Below, one piece after another: positions 48,061 to 59,245 of a DNA stretch of 64,000 nt. This DNA comes from Malaya genurostris (lineage: Eukaryota; Arthropoda; Insecta; Diptera; Culicidae): contig NC_080571.1 of NCBI RefSeq assembly GCF_030247185.1, forward strand, positions 231,959,666 through 232,023,665, written 5' to 3'. The stretch's first letter is position 1; each line of letters begins with the position of its first letter. A program made the translations under genes and the position numbers. The notes below the pieces were generated by a model. The model saw only the letters and a list, made by a program, of their open reading frames with translations, was not told the DNA's origin and searched no databases.

Positions 48061-49361
48061 GCCCAAATAACTTTCCACCCGTCAAATTTTGAAATGGGCC
48101 GCAGTTTAGTTAAAGTTGAATTAGTTAAGTTAATTAGACACTTGAGTGGTTATTTAGTGTCGAGTAGTTGAATTTAACTAAAACTGCGGCTTTACTACGT
48201 ATCAATTGCACTTTATAATATCGTACATACATAAGAATAACTTTAAACCATCAGATTTGACACAGACTTAGGTTATAAAGAAAAATGTTTGATTTCATTT
48301 GTTATTTGGCTTATTTTTTCGCTGATTTTCATTACCAGGGCTTTTTCCTAAAATATCACGGTTACTCATCTGAGTATTATTAAGCTGATCATATTTAATA
48401 ATTCATAAATGAGTTTGGTCACTAACTAACCAGATCAGCACATCGAATTAATGTTGATACCAATCTATGGTGATATCGTCCCTGTTCTTGCGTCATCAAC
48501 CATATGAAGGTTGGTATTTTTAACACCAATAATTTACAAAACCAGAACTTCAAAAGAGTTTCAAGATTAGCTTTGAAAATTTCGTTACTTGTTTAAGTCG
48601 TCGCCTATTTGACTTTTTGTAAAATTTTCAACACTCATCTTCGATTCAGGAACAGGAAATCGGTCCGGATAAAATTCAGGAGTTCCGTATGGGTCCATAA
48701 GGCCTTTCATTTGAATTGAACTCTCCTCATAAATACTGTCCATACCTTAGCAGTTACAACGAAAGAATGCGAGAGAGGATCTTTCACCCTATGAAGTATG
48801 TGGACCCATGATTAATTGAAAATCATCTTTCTGCTATTGGGTTCCAAACGCAAAACTCAAATCAACTCCGCGCCTTCTATGTTTCACTTTATGGACCAAG
48901 AAAACGATGATGTTAGCAAATTATCACATAGAGCAATATAGGAATCGAGTATTAAATGCGGAAATAGTTACTAACATAGTATTTTTCCTAAAACAAACCT
49001 ACGGAATGGGTAAAACTTTTGCATTCATACAAGCATAAAAAGTAAACCTTTAATTTATTCAATACTAAACTATATTTAAATATTGATGCTAAGTGAGGTT
49101 ATATCATCAATTTTTGTAATTGAAATTAAAGGTTTAAATAACTACTTGGGTGGAATAAACGGCCGAACCAATTATTTCAGAGCGGTGTCAACAAGTAAAG
49201 TTAATATTAACAATCTGTAGGTCATTCTGGAAGCAAAACACTTAGATTTTTTCTTAAGCGGAATATTTAAAATATTGGTTGAAATTCTAATTGATAGAAA
49301 TCAACGTTTTTTCCCTATTTACAACAGAATATTCTTTGATTATTCGAATTTCAACTACAAA
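48061..49361. other. Non-coding stretch left of the BEL element
   Basis: AT-rich, with no gene or repeat recognised. The last five bases (49,357-49,361, ACAAA) are the target-site duplication of the BEL/Pao element. Confidence 0.45.
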
Positions 49362-49718
49362 TGTAGGGGCCAACGACGCCACTGTATCGTAGATCTGACA
49401 TCACTCCCAACTGCCTGCTTATGCCATAGATCTGACATCACTTCCAACTACCGGTTCCCTTTTTTCACTGTATTCATTGTAAACGATCATAACCCTTATC
49501 GCACACAAGTGATAGAAAATCACATATTAGATTGTTAAACAAACGAATTGTTTTAATCGAATTTCTTATTTGTTGGGTCAGGTGAACCTAGTAGGAATAC
49601 TAAATGTAAGTTAAATTTGTAATCAAACTTGTTTAAACTGAATATACTCGCATTACAGCTTTGAAGCTACAGTCATCAAAATCGACTTGGCTAACGAGAA
49701 TTCCGAAAGATCCCAACA
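49362..49718 (+). repeat. BEL/Pao 5' LTR
   Basis: 357 bp, from TGTAGGGGCCAACGACGCC to GATCCCAACA. It contains an internal near-duplicate (GTAGATCTGACATCACTCCC and ATAGATCTGACATCACTTCC). It differs from the 3' LTR by C versus A in the AAACAAACGAATTG stretch. Confidence 0.95.
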
Positions 49719-49773
49719 AACTTCAAAGATTTATTGATCGGATTCAATTCAGAGGTTCTATTCGACGTTTAAA

Positions 49774-49884
49774 ATGCCGGAATCGAGCCGATTCGACTGT
49801 ACGATATGTCAGTTGCCGAACAACATCGACGACATGGTCGAATGCGATGGTTGTCAAAACTGTGGTTTCACTTTGGATGTGTAG
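49774..49884 (+). pseudogene. Gag N-terminal zinc-finger half in a different frame
   Basis: An ATG in good context (TTTAAAATG) opens 36 codons holding the first half of a PHD-type finger: C-T-I-C, then ECDGC. It ends at a TAG (49,882-49,884). The second half of the finger (HFGC, WKCSSC) is read in the long polyprotein frame, one base off. This looks like a one-base loss in or near the CAAAAC at 49,855-49,860. The sequence there is not a classic slippery heptamer, so a mutation is likelier than programmed shifting. Confidence 0.75.
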
Positions 49885-52800
49885 ATTTCGATGAGAGCAA
49901 AAGGCAAGAGGATTGGAAGTGTTCCTCGTGTGTTACAAAATCCACAGGAGACGACGAGAACAATCTACAACCGCCTTCCACACTACCAAATTCCGATAAT
50001 CGGGAGGCAACTCTTGCTGATTCACGTGCTGCTCAGATTAAACTTAACCTCAATCGTTTAGAGGAGGAAAGAGCGTTAATGCAGAAGGAAATCGAACTGA
50101 ATCTCTCAACTCAACTTGAAAGGCAAAAGTTACAGTTGGAGAAGGAGGCTAGTAGAGCAAAATATGATATTCTACGTGCACATTGGAGCGGAATAGCCGT
50201 TAGAGATGGAGTTTCAGAGGATAGTTCCGGACGAGTAGGAGAGTGGTCCCAGATGTTGAATCAGGTTGTGGCTAGATCGAGCCAGGAAGTTGGTGTCTCG
50301 ACAGTCGTCACTACGGTTCATCAAGCGTGTTTACCACCACTATCTGCGTCACAACCGCCTTTGAATACATTACCGTACTCTTCTCAATCGCGTTGTGCGA
50401 CCTTGCCATCAGGGCCCACACAAGGTCAGTCCAACCAGCCAGCAGTGCATTCATCACCACACCCCTTCAACTCTAGTGAGACATCGGCAGCGCCTGGTTC
50501 GTCGGTAACAAATGGATATGCTACAACAACGGCAATGAGGCAGCCAGTCTACCCGGGTTATACAAACAACTTCTCGCCTGATTTTCTACCGTTTAGCGGC
50601 ATAAGTCAACCAGGGTCATCGACACCAATAACAGCGGGCACATCTGGTCATCCAGTTGCAGACGTCACAAACCTCACTCAGTCGATGCCACCTATTATAA
50701 ATTCCGTTAGACAACAAATGGTACAATACCTACCAAACCAGGTAAATAGTAGCATAGGAAATCAGTTTTCGGTAGGACTTTTTCCCTCGTTACAACACTA
50801 TCACTATAATAAAGCAAACAATCCAAATATCCAAGTAAATGTTACTGCGCCTCAAGGCTCCATCCCCTTCCCACAAAGTGTTTATTCTCAAGTACCATCA
50901 GTGCTACCACCGACTGTGCCGGTCTGTGAGGGCGATAGTCCGACAGCACGTCAGCTGGCGGCGAGACACGTAATGTCAAAGGATTTGCCTACATTCAGCG
51001 GGCGGTCAGAAGAGTGGCCGTTGTTTTTAAGTGCCTACACAACATCAACAGAGGCGTGTGGTTACAATAACGTAGAGAACCTAGGACGCCTACAAAGATG
51101 CCTTAAGGGAAATGCGTTGGAAGCTGTTCGGAGTCGCTTGTTGTTACCGTCATCAGTACCACATGTGATGCAGACGTTGCAGATTCTATACGGCCGTCCT
51201 GAACAAATCATATACGCATTGTTAGCAAAGGTGCGTGAGGTACCCCCTCCGAGGCACGACAATTTGAAGACGTTAGTGAACTTTGGAATGGCTGTGCAGA
51301 GTTTCTGCGACCACTTAGAAGCAGCTGGACAAATATCTCACCTGTCAAATCCGGTGTTATTACACGAGCTGGTGGATAAACTGCCAGCGCACCTGAAATT
51401 GGATTGGGCTGTGTTTAAGCGACAGTACGTAATCGTTGACTTGCGGTTGTTCGGAAGTTACATGAATAACCTCGTTTCGGCAGCAGCAGACGTAACACTT
51501 TCTATAGAATTGTCACCGTCACCGTCTCGCCCGATGAAGAACGATAGAATAAAGGGGTTTCTTAATGCTCATTCGGCAACACCGACAGCGCAACTTGAGA
51601 AACAAAGAGAATCTACGGTGAGCTGTCTCGTCTGTAACAAACAGAATCACAAGGTCAAGGAATGTGATACTTTCAAGAGGATGACCACCGATGATCGATG
51701 GAAGTCGGTACACACTCTACATCTGTGTCGAGTATGCCTCGGTAGACATGGTAGAAAGCCATGTAGGTCGCAGGCGCGCTGCAATATTGCAGGATGCCAG
51801 TTGCGACACAATCCTCTACTCCATGGGGCATTGGTCTCTATTATTGCTGAGCCATCGGATAAAGTTAGACGAGACGCAGATGCTGTAATATCGCTCCATA
51901 ATGTACAAGGCGCCGTGCTTCTTCGTATTCTTCCTGTGACGCTACACTATCGAGGAAAATCTGTTAATACTCATGCCTTTATAGACGAAGGATCATCTGT
52001 TACTCTAGTGGAGAAGAAATTGGCTGACATACTAGAAGCAGAAGGTGTCAAACGATCGCTGTGCCTCTCGTGGACAGAGAATGTTACCCGAGTAGAGGAG
52101 GACTCTCAACAAATCACACTGGAGATCTCTAGTGAGGAGAATAGTTATCGGTACAAAATCGATGACGTCAAAACCGTCCGGTCGTTAGCTCTTCCCCAGC
52201 AAACGCTGCGATACGACGATCTATCTCTTCGGTATGATCATATACGTAATTTACCGATCAAAAGTTTCGAGAACGTTACTCCTGGTATACTCATTGGTGT
52301 AAAGCACGCTCATCTGACTGCGACGACACACGTCCGCGAGGGTCAACAAGGAGAACCCGTTGCAGCAAAAACCCGTTTAGGTTGGGCAGTGTACGGTCCC
52401 GTGCTAGGTCGAGCAAAGCCAACCAGTTTTAGTCTTCACATTTGCGATTGTTCGTCGGATAGTACGCTGCATGATTTGGTCAAGCAATATTTCACCATCG
52501 AAAGTGTCGGTGTATCAGTCAAACAAGGACCAGATTCGGAAGCAGACAAGCGGGCTAAACTTATGTTGGAAGTAACAACCAAACGTGTGGAAGGCGGCTT
52601 CGAAACCGGTTTACTATGGCGCCATGACTATGTCGAATTTCCTGACAACTACAACATGGCAGCACGTAGATTGGAGTGTTTTGAGAGGCGTTTGAAATCA
52701 AACCCGAATATAGCAACAAATATTCATCGTCAAATGGAGGAGTATCGATACAAAGGCTACATGCATGAAGCAACGGATGAAGAATTGCAGACTGCTGACC

Positions 52801-55800
52801 TGCGCAGGGTATGGTACCTACCGATCGGTGTGGTATTGCACCCGAAAAAGCCAAATAAGTTTCGCTTAGTCTGGGACGCGGCTGCCAAAGTGGATGGCGT
52901 TTCGCTAAATTCGATGCTGCTCAAAGGACCGGATTTAACGGCATCTCTACCCGTCGTCCTTGCTGGGTTTCGCGAGCGAAAGGTGGCAATTGGAGGAGAC
53001 ATATGTGAAATGTTTCACCAAATAAAAATAAGGAAACAGGATAAGAACTCTCAAAGATTTTTGTGGCGAGACAACCCAGAAAAACAACCACGGGTGTTTA
53101 TTATGGATGTGGCCACGTTCGGGTCGACATGCTCCCCATGCTCCGCGCAGTTTATAAAAAACCGTAATGCGGAACAATATGCTCAACAGTATCCACGTGC
53201 AGCGGATGCCATTCGAAACCGGCACTACGTCGACGACTACCTCGATAGCTTCGACACAGAAGAGGAAGCAATCAAAGTGGCCAAGGAGGTAGCTCTCATA
53301 CATCGAAGAGGTGGTTTTACTATGCGTAGTTGGTTGTCCAATTCTTCGGAGGTTCTGCGACGGGTCGGGGAATCTACTCTTCAACCCGAGAAGCATATCG
53401 ATTGGGACAAAAGCAGCTGGATTGAGAGAGTACTTGGTATGTCGTGGGATCCTAAACATGACGTATTCCTATACTCCAGTAGCGTGAATGTGGAAGTTAC
53501 CACTACCACGAAGAGGGGAATCTTACGGTGTGTGATGAGTCAGTACGATCCCCTTGGATTGCTGTCACACTTTTTGGTTCACGGTCGGATTATTATCCAG
53601 GATATATGGCGGTCAAAAACCGGGTGGGATGAGGAGATAAACGGTGACATTTTGAATCGTTGGAGAGCGTGGACGAGCCATTTCAACAATCTTCAGCAAG
53701 TACGGATCAACCGCTCGTACTTTCCTGGTACAAAAACGTCAGATTTAGTGAATCTGCAGTTGCATGTATTCGTGGACGCCAGCGAATGCGCATATGCTTG
53801 TGTTGCATATTTTCGTGCCGTGGTAGCCGACGAAATCAAAGTGGCGCTGGTATCAGCGAAAGCAAAAGTATCACCCTTAAAGTCGTTATCCATTCCGAGG
53901 TTAGAACTCCAAGCCGCTCTACTAGGAGCGAGGTTACTGAAAACCATCATCGAAACACACTCACTACCGGTATCTCAAAAATTCATCTGGACGGATTCCA
54001 AAACAGTTCTGGCGTGGATCTTTTCTGATAATCGTTGCTACCGACAATTTGTTGCCTGCAGAGTGGGTGAAATCCTTTCTATAACTGATTCGAGTGAGTG
54101 GCGATGGATACCAACCAAGGTCAACGTTGCGGACTTAGCGACAAAATGGGGACGAGGTCCAGAACTTTTCATGAGTAGCAGCTGGTTTGCTGGTCCTGAG
54201 TTTCTGAAACACTCCTTTACGCAGTGGCCGAAGATGATCGCCGAACAGTTTTCAACTATCGAGGAACTTCGGCCATGTTATTCTCATTGTGTGAAACCGC
54301 TAGATGGATTTATTGCATGGGAACGCTTTTCCAAGTGGGAGCGTCTCCATCGAATGACAGCGTATGTCGGTCGATTCGTGTCGAACAGCAGAAATTTTAG
54401 TCGTCTATCGAAAGAAGTAGGTTATCTTACTAGTGACGAGCTGTCAACGGCCGAAAATGTTCTTTGGCGTGTAGTTCAGAGTATGGTTTATCCCGACGAA
54501 GTATCCCTACTCAAAAGGTTTCAGGAAACGACAACTGAATGTAAGCTTAAGAGTGCACTGAGCGGTTCTAGTAAACTTTATAACATGTCTCCATTTTTGG
54601 ATAAACACGGAGTTATCAGAATGGAAGGACGAATTGGAGAGACCGTTTTTATGTCTTACGATGCCAGAAATCCAATTATTCTTCCCAAAGAGCACCGCCT
54701 TACCTTTCTTTTGGTTGATTGGTACCACAGAATTTACTTACATGCAAACACCAACACCGTCGTAAACGAAATTAAGCAAAGGTTCAGAATTCCCCAACTA
54801 CGAGCTCTTGTCCGGCGAGTATCCAAGTCTTGTATGCAATGCAAAGTCAAAAAGGCAAAACCGTTGCCGCCGAAGATGGCTCCTTTACCGAGTGCTAGAT
54901 TGAGTCCGTATACTCGTCCATTCTCATTCGTCGGCTTAGACTATTTTGGGCCAATAGCTGTTAAGGTCGGTAGAAGTCTAGTGAAACGGTGGATAGCGTT
55001 ATTCACGTGCTTAACGGTCCGCGCCATTCATCTGGAAGTTGTGCACTCTTTGTCCACAGAGTCTTGCAAGATGGCTATACGGCGCTTCCTTGTCCGTCGT
55101 GGATCCCCCCTGGAAATATACAGTGACAATGGCACTAATTTTATAGGCGCTAGTCGCGAACTCCAGGAACAGTTTCAGGTGATGAACCAGACACTAGCCG
55201 AGCTGTTTACCAATATCAATACAAAGTGGTTCTTCAATCCCTCATCAACCCCACACATGGGTGGATCGTGGGAGAGACTCGTTCGCTCAGTCAAAACGGC
55301 ATTCGCGACTATGTGTACAACGAAACATCCAAACGAGGAAACTCTTGCTACAATATTGGTTGAGGCTGAAGGAATAGTTAACTCCAGGCCGCTGACATTT
55401 GTTCCTCTTGACGCGGATGACCAGGAAGCTCTTACTCCGAATCATTTTCTGCTGTCAAGCTCAAGCGGGGTGATTCAAAAGCAGCAAAATACTATCGAAC
55501 CAAAGGAAGCGCTGAAGACTAACTGGAAGCTCGCTAGACATTTGGTGGATCAGTTCTGGCACCGTTGGGTGAAGGAATACCTCCCTACCATCACTAAGCG
55601 CACGAAGTGGTTTGATAATACTAAACCACTGGAGCCAGGCGATTTGGTCGTAGTCGTAGACGAGACTGTCCGAAATGGGTGGATACGTGGACGCGTTCTT
55701 TCGGTTGTTAGAAGCAAAGATGGTCAAGTTCGCCAAGCTTTGGTGAAGATTGCCGTATTAGAAGTCAACAAAGATGATAATGCCTGTTCCACTGCGGAAC

Positions 55801-55850
55801 AGAATTATGGGTCGGGGGATGTAGGGGCCAACGACGCCACTGTATCGTAG
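49806..55850 (+). CDS. BEL/Pao Gag-Pol polyprotein
   Basis: A 2,014-codon uninterrupted frame encoding the capsid and enzymes for retrotransposition. Domains in order: second half of a PHD finger (about 20-45); coiled coil (about 65-130); Pro/Ser/Gln-rich spacer; Gag DUF1759 region from LPTFSGRSEEW (394); CCHC zinc knuckle (C607, C610, H615, C620); aspartic protease with FIDEGSS (725-731); reverse transcriptase with YVDD (1141-1144); RNase H with VFVDAS (Asp 1324); integrase zinc finger (H1641, H1646, C1676, C1679) and catalytic D1712, D1774, E1823; C-terminal DUF5641-like region with FWHRWVKEYL. All catalytic motifs seem present. The listed ATG is simply the first in frame; the natural start is probably the ATG at 49,774 in the other frame. 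Protein from this ATG alone would lack a whole PHD finger. Confidence 0.95.
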   Translation: MSVAEQHRRHGRMRWLSKLWFHFGCVDFDESKRQEDWKCSSCVTKSTGDDENNLQPPSTLPNSDNREATLADSRAAQIKLNLNRLEEERALMQKEIELNLSTQLERQKLQLEKEASRAKYDILRAHWSGIAVRDGVSEDSSGRVGEWSQMLNQVVARSSQEVGVSTVVTTVHQACLPPLSASQPPLNTLPYSSQSRCATLPSGPTQGQSNQPAVHSSPHPFNSSETSAAPGSSVTNGYATTTAMRQPVYPGYTNNFSPDFLPFSGISQPGSSTPITAGTSGHPVADVTNLTQSMPPIINSVRQQMVQYLPNQVNSSIGNQFSVGLFPSLQHYHYNKANNPNIQVNVTAPQGSIPFPQSVYSQVPSVLPPTVPVCEGDSPTARQLAARHVMSKDLPTFSGRSEEWPLFLSAYTTSTEACGYNNVENLGRLQRCLKGNALEAVRSRLLLPSSVPHVMQTLQILYGRPEQIIYALLAKVREVPPPRHDNLKTLVNFGMAVQSFCDHLEAAGQISHLSNPVLLHELVDKLPAHLKLDWAVFKRQYVIVDLRLFGSYMNNLVSAAADVTLSIELSPSPSRPMKNDRIKGFLNAHSATPTAQLEKQRESTVSCLVCNKQNHKVKECDTFKRMTTDDRWKSVHTLHLCRVCLGRHGRKPCRSQARCNIAGCQLRHNPLLHGALVSIIAEPSDKVRRDADAVISLHNVQGAVLLRILPVTLHYRGKSVNTHAFIDEGSSVTLVEKKLADILEAEGVKRSLCLSWTENVTRVEEDSQQITLEISSEENSYRYKIDDVKTVRSLALPQQTLRYDDLSLRYDHIRNLPIKSFENVTPGILIGVKHAHLTATTHVREGQQGEPVAAKTRLGWAVYGPVLGRAKPTSFSLHICDCSSDSTLHDLVKQYFTIESVGVSVKQGPDSEADKRAKLMLEVTTKRVEGGFETGLLWRHDYVEFPDNYNMAARRLECFERRLKSNPNIATNIHRQMEEYRYKGYMHEATDEELQTADLRRVWYLPIGVVLHPKKPNKFRLVWDAAAKVDGVSLNSMLLKGPDLTASLPVVLAGFRERKVAIGGDICEMFHQIKIRKQDKNSQRFLWRDNPEKQPRVFIMDVATFGSTCSPCSAQFIKNRNAEQYAQQYPRAADAIRNRHYVDDYLDSFDTEEEAIKVAKEVALIHRRGGFTMRSWLSNSSEVLRRVGESTLQPEKHIDWDKSSWIERVLGMSWDPKHDVFLYSSSVNVEVTTTTKRGILRCVMSQYDPLGLLSHFLVHGRIIIQDIWRSKTGWDEEINGDILNRWRAWTSHFNNLQQVRINRSYFPGTKTSDLVNLQLHVFVDASECAYACVAYFRAVVADEIKVALVSAKAKVSPLKSLSIPRLELQAALLGARLLKTIIETHSLPVSQKFIWTDSKTVLAWIFSDNRCYRQFVACRVGEILSITDSSEWRWIPTKVNVADLATKWGRGPELFMSSSWFAGPEFLKHSFTQWPKMIAEQFSTIEELRPCYSHCVKPLDGFIAWERFSKWERLHRMTAYVGRFVSNSRNFSRLSKEVGYLTSDELSTAENVLWRVVQSMVYPDEVSLLKRFQETTTECKLKSALSGSSKLYNMSPFLDKHGVIRMEGRIGETVFMSYDARNPIILPKEHRLTFLLVDWYHRIYLHANTNTVVNEIKQRFRIPQLRALVRRVSKSCMQCKVKKAKPLPPKMAPLPSARLSPYTRPFSFVGLDYFGPIAVKVGRSLVKRWIALFTCLTVRAIHLEVVHSLSTESCKMAIRRFLVRRGSPLEIYSDNGTNFIGASRELQEQFQVMNQTLAELFTNINTKWFFNPSSTPHMGGSWERLVRSVKTAFATMCTTKHPNEETLATILVEAEGIVNSRPLTFVPLDADDQEALTPNHFLLSSSSGVIQKQQNTIEPKEALKTNWKLARHLVDQFWHRWVKEYLPTITKRTKWFDNTKPLEPGDLVVVVDETVRNGWIRGRVLSVVRSKDGQVRQALVKIAVLEVNKDDNACSTAEQNYGSGDVGANDATVS

Positions 55851-56176
55851 ATCTGACATCACTCCCAACTGCCTGCTTATGCCATAGATCTGACATCACT
55901 TCCAACTACCGGTTCCCTTTTTTCACTGTATTCATTGTAAACGATCATAACCCTTATCGCACACAAGTGATAGAAAATCACATATTAGATTGTTAAACAA
56001 AAGAATTGTTTTAATCGAATTTCTTATTTGTTGGGTCAGGTGAACCTAGTAGGAATACTAAATGTAAGTTAAATTTGTAATCAAACTTGTTTAAACTGAA
56101 TATACTCGCATTACAGCTTTGAAGCTACAGTCATCAAAATCGACTTGGCTAACGAGAATTCCGAAAGATCCCAACA
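55820..56176 (+). repeat. BEL/Pao 3' LTR
   Basis: 357 bp, matching the 5' LTR except for one noted substitution. The polyprotein stop codon (55,848-55,850) lies inside it. Confidence 0.95.
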
Positions 56177-56269
56177 ACAAATAAATAAAAAATCACTGGA
56201 GAATAAACATTCCTATGTATTTTGACAGCTTCATTCGAATATATTACCGTTTGTACAACAGCACCTTTT

Positions 56270-57640
56270 ACATGTCGAACTGTCGTTAGAAGGCCAATTG
56301 GCACATTGTCGCAAAGCTGATTTACCGGTAGCGACACCTGCCAATGAAAAATGGAACCAAGAAAAGGAGGATTCTTTCGGAAATTTTCATATCGGCAGTC
56401 ACTACTGCAACATTTTTATCGTTTATTCAAGAATACAAATAGATATCAGCAATAAAAGTACACTCGGAGTAGAAGAAAATCGATTTCAAAGTGCTTACTA
56501 CTACTTTTTTAGTGTAAACTACGATTAAACATGGAAATTCTTGAGAAATGTGGGAAATCGGGTAAGGTTAGGTTTTTTCGGATCAACATTTTTTTAAACA
56601 GAAACCAGTGTAATGTTGATTTCTCGAGTACTAGAATGTATAGCGATCGAGTATTAATTATTTTGGATACTTTATTTATTTCCAGGCATTTGAAAAATGG
56701 TATCAAACCAAGTTTTATGTTTTATTCTGAATAAACGGTTTATTTCGCACAATGAACTAAGATCAACATTACCACCTCAGAGTAAAAACTTTTTCTTCAA
56801 CTTCTACTATGATTTTTCAAATGAATATGCCCGTTTTCAAAAGAAATCGTTGAAAAGGCGGAGTAATTGGAAATTTTCCTACCGATTTGACAGCTCTTGC
56901 TGAAAGTATCATCTCTAAACAAGCATCGCCTCTACATTTCAGTTTTGCGACAATATGCCAATTGGCACATTATCGCAAAGCTGATTTACCAGTAGCGACA
57001 CTTGCCAATGAAAAATGGAACCAAGAAAAGGAGGATTCTTTCGGAAATTTTCATATCGGCAGTAGTGATTTGCAACATTTTTATCGTTTATTCAAGAGTA
57101 CAAATAGATATCAGCAATAAAAGTACTCTCGGAGTAGAAGAAAATCGATTTCAAAGTGATTACTACTACTTTTTTTTAGTGTAAACTACGATTAAACATG
57201 GAAAATCTTCAGAAATGTGTGAAATTGGGTAAGGTTAGGTTTTTTCGGATCAACATTTTTTTAAAGAAACACCAGTGTAACGTTGATTTCTCAAGTACTA
57301 GAATGTATAGCGATCGAGTACTATTTATTTTGGATTCTTTATTTGTTTTCAGGCATTTGAAAAATGGTATCAAACCAAGTTTACTGCTCTATTCTGAATA
57401 AACGGTAGATTTTGCATAATGAACTAAGATCAACATTACCACCTCAGATTAAAAACGTTTTCTGCAACTTTTACTATGATTTTTCAGATGAATTTGCCCA
57501 TTTTCAAATAAATCGTTGAAAAAGTGGAGTAATTAGAAATTTTCCTACCGATTTGACAGCTTTTGCTGAAAGTATCATCTCTAAACAAGCAGTGCCTCTA
57601 TATTTCAGTTTTGAGACAATATGCCAATTGCGAAAAGATT
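56270..57640. repeat. Tandem repeat of about 665-bp units
   Basis: A landmark CCAATTG occurs at 56,294, 56,958 and 57,624, giving periods of 664 and 666 bp. Copies 1 and 2 are alike throughout (words GGAACCAAGAAAAGGAGGAT, CAGTGTAA, TAGCGATCGAGTA). The third is cut off after the landmark. Short ORFs repeat in parallel because the DNA repeats. It begins within about 100 bp of the BEL right end. No known satellite or gene is recognised. Confidence 0.85.
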
Positions 57641-58493
57641 TATGAGTACACTGATAAAAATCTACACGTTATACAGAAGTCTTTTACACTTAATTTTGCC
57701 GCATATGACTCGACACTTAAATTCCAAGTGCAAATCACTTCAAATTAAATTTAAATGAAATCATATTGAAATCTATAGTTATAAAACTTGAATTTTATCA
57801 ACGAAACTGTAGATATATTTCAAATGTATTAAACCTCATATTCAATTGACCAGTCACTTACAAATTAAAAGTTGGACAAATACCTATAAAAATACTTTGG
57901 TTTGAACAGATTCCACACTTAGTTCTCATGTTAATGACATTTTTATATTGAATGAATGAGATTTTGTCATTGAAATGTCATCAGGTGAATAATAAGCTAA
58001 TAATAATTTGATAAATATGTTCTATTCTATGAGATACATATTTCGTACATTTAATGTGAATATTTTATTTTTCGTTTGCGTCGTGCTTATCATATACACG
58101 AATTGAATGATGTTGTTTGGCCACATTTCCTTTATCTGAAAAATACCAACAAACACATTTTATGAGTCGTACAAAAAAATCAAAAAACTGCATTAGCAAG
58201 CAAGTTTATTTTCCTTTGCGTTCTAATGCGATCACAAATATTTATCATTTGTTTCTAAGTAATAACCGATTTTCGATAATTCCACGTTTCATTTCATTTA
58301 CAAAGAGTTGAGAGGTGATCGTGGAAAATGTTTCGTAATAACTACAAAAATAAGTAAACGGAAGAAACAATCACTTGCTGATACTGCTTTAAAAAATTCC
58401 GGGAATTTATTAGAATATACATACGCTTCACAATCTCTAAAAATTTATAGTTAAAATCCAGATCAATTCGGTAGCAATCAGATCACGAATATT
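57641..58493. other. Non-coding AT-rich stretch
   Basis: Nothing recognised between the two tandem-repeat blocks. Confidence 0.4.
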
Positions 58494-59245
58494 CATGCAG
58501 CCATTTTATTCAAAACATTTTATACATATGCTTGACACTTAATATTACCGCAATTGTCAGAGAATATAAAGATTATTGAGAATACACATATACATCAAAA
58601 GGGTGACACTTTAAACTGGCATGTTTTGATATTGGTTTATGGCATAAAGTTACACACTTTAGTCTTATGTTCAAAGCGTTCGATAACAAGATGTCCACAC
58701 TTAAGAATCAAACGTGATGACTCTCGCACTTGCTATATGACGATTCACTTTATATTTATGTGCTAAGCTTTTAAAGTACAAATGGGTCGTACTTAATATG
58801 TCAGTGCGACTAAAACATGAAATTTATTTAGAGAAACACTTTTTAAAAAAGTGCGGATTTTTAGCAGTGCATGCAGCCATTTTATTCAAAACATTTTATA
58901 CATATGCTTGACACTTAATATTACCGCAATTGTCAGAGAATATAAAGATTATTGAGAATACACATATACATCAAAAGGGTGACACTTTAAACTGGCATGT
59001 TTTGATATTGGTTTATGGCATAAAGTTACACACTTTAGTCTTATGTTCAAAGCGTTCGATAACAAGATGTCCACACTTAAGAATCAAACGTGATGACTCT
59101 CGCACTTGCTATATGACGATTCACTTTATATTTATGTGCTAAGCTTTTAAAGTACAAATGGGTCGTACTTAATATGTCAGTGCGACTGAAACATGAAATT
59201 TATTTAGAGAAACACTTTTTAAAAAAGTGCGGATTTTTAGCAGTG
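58494..59245. repeat. Recent tandem duplication, 2 x 376 bp
   Basis: 58,494-58,869 and 58,870-59,245 are direct copies with one substitution seen (CGACTAAAAC against CGACTGAAAC). Each carries an identical 70-codon ORF (58,554 and 58,930), which is a consequence of the duplication and not evidence of a gene. The near identity points to a recent event or an assembly duplication. Confidence 0.92.

Larger units (their letters stand above)
49362..56176 (+). mobile_element. BEL/Pao LTR retrotransposon, nearly intact
   Basis: A 6,815-bp element bounded by 357-bp LTRs that start TG and end CA, with ACAAA duplicated on both sides (49,357-49,361 and 56,177-56,181). The two LTRs differ at one position that I found, so insertion is recent. 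One long gag-pol frame fills the interior and a purine-rich tract (GGGTCGGGGGA) precedes the 3' LTR. No clear tRNA primer site was recognised after the 5' LTR. The only visible defect is a frame break in the N-terminal zinc finger. Confidence 0.95.

Noticed and set aside
49855..49862. Programmed -1 frameshift in BEL gag
   Set aside because: The local CAAAAC does not form a standard slippery heptamer and I saw no obvious downstream pseudoknot; kept only as an alternative to mutation.
52947..53459. 170-codon minus-strand ORF and other antisense ORFs in 51-55.7 kb
   Set aside because: All are shadows of the BEL/Pao polyprotein frame.
58554..59142. Two identical 70-codon ORFs suggesting a duplicated small gene
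   Set aside because: The DNA itself is a tandem duplication; the encoded peptide has no signal, domain or codon pattern of a real gene.
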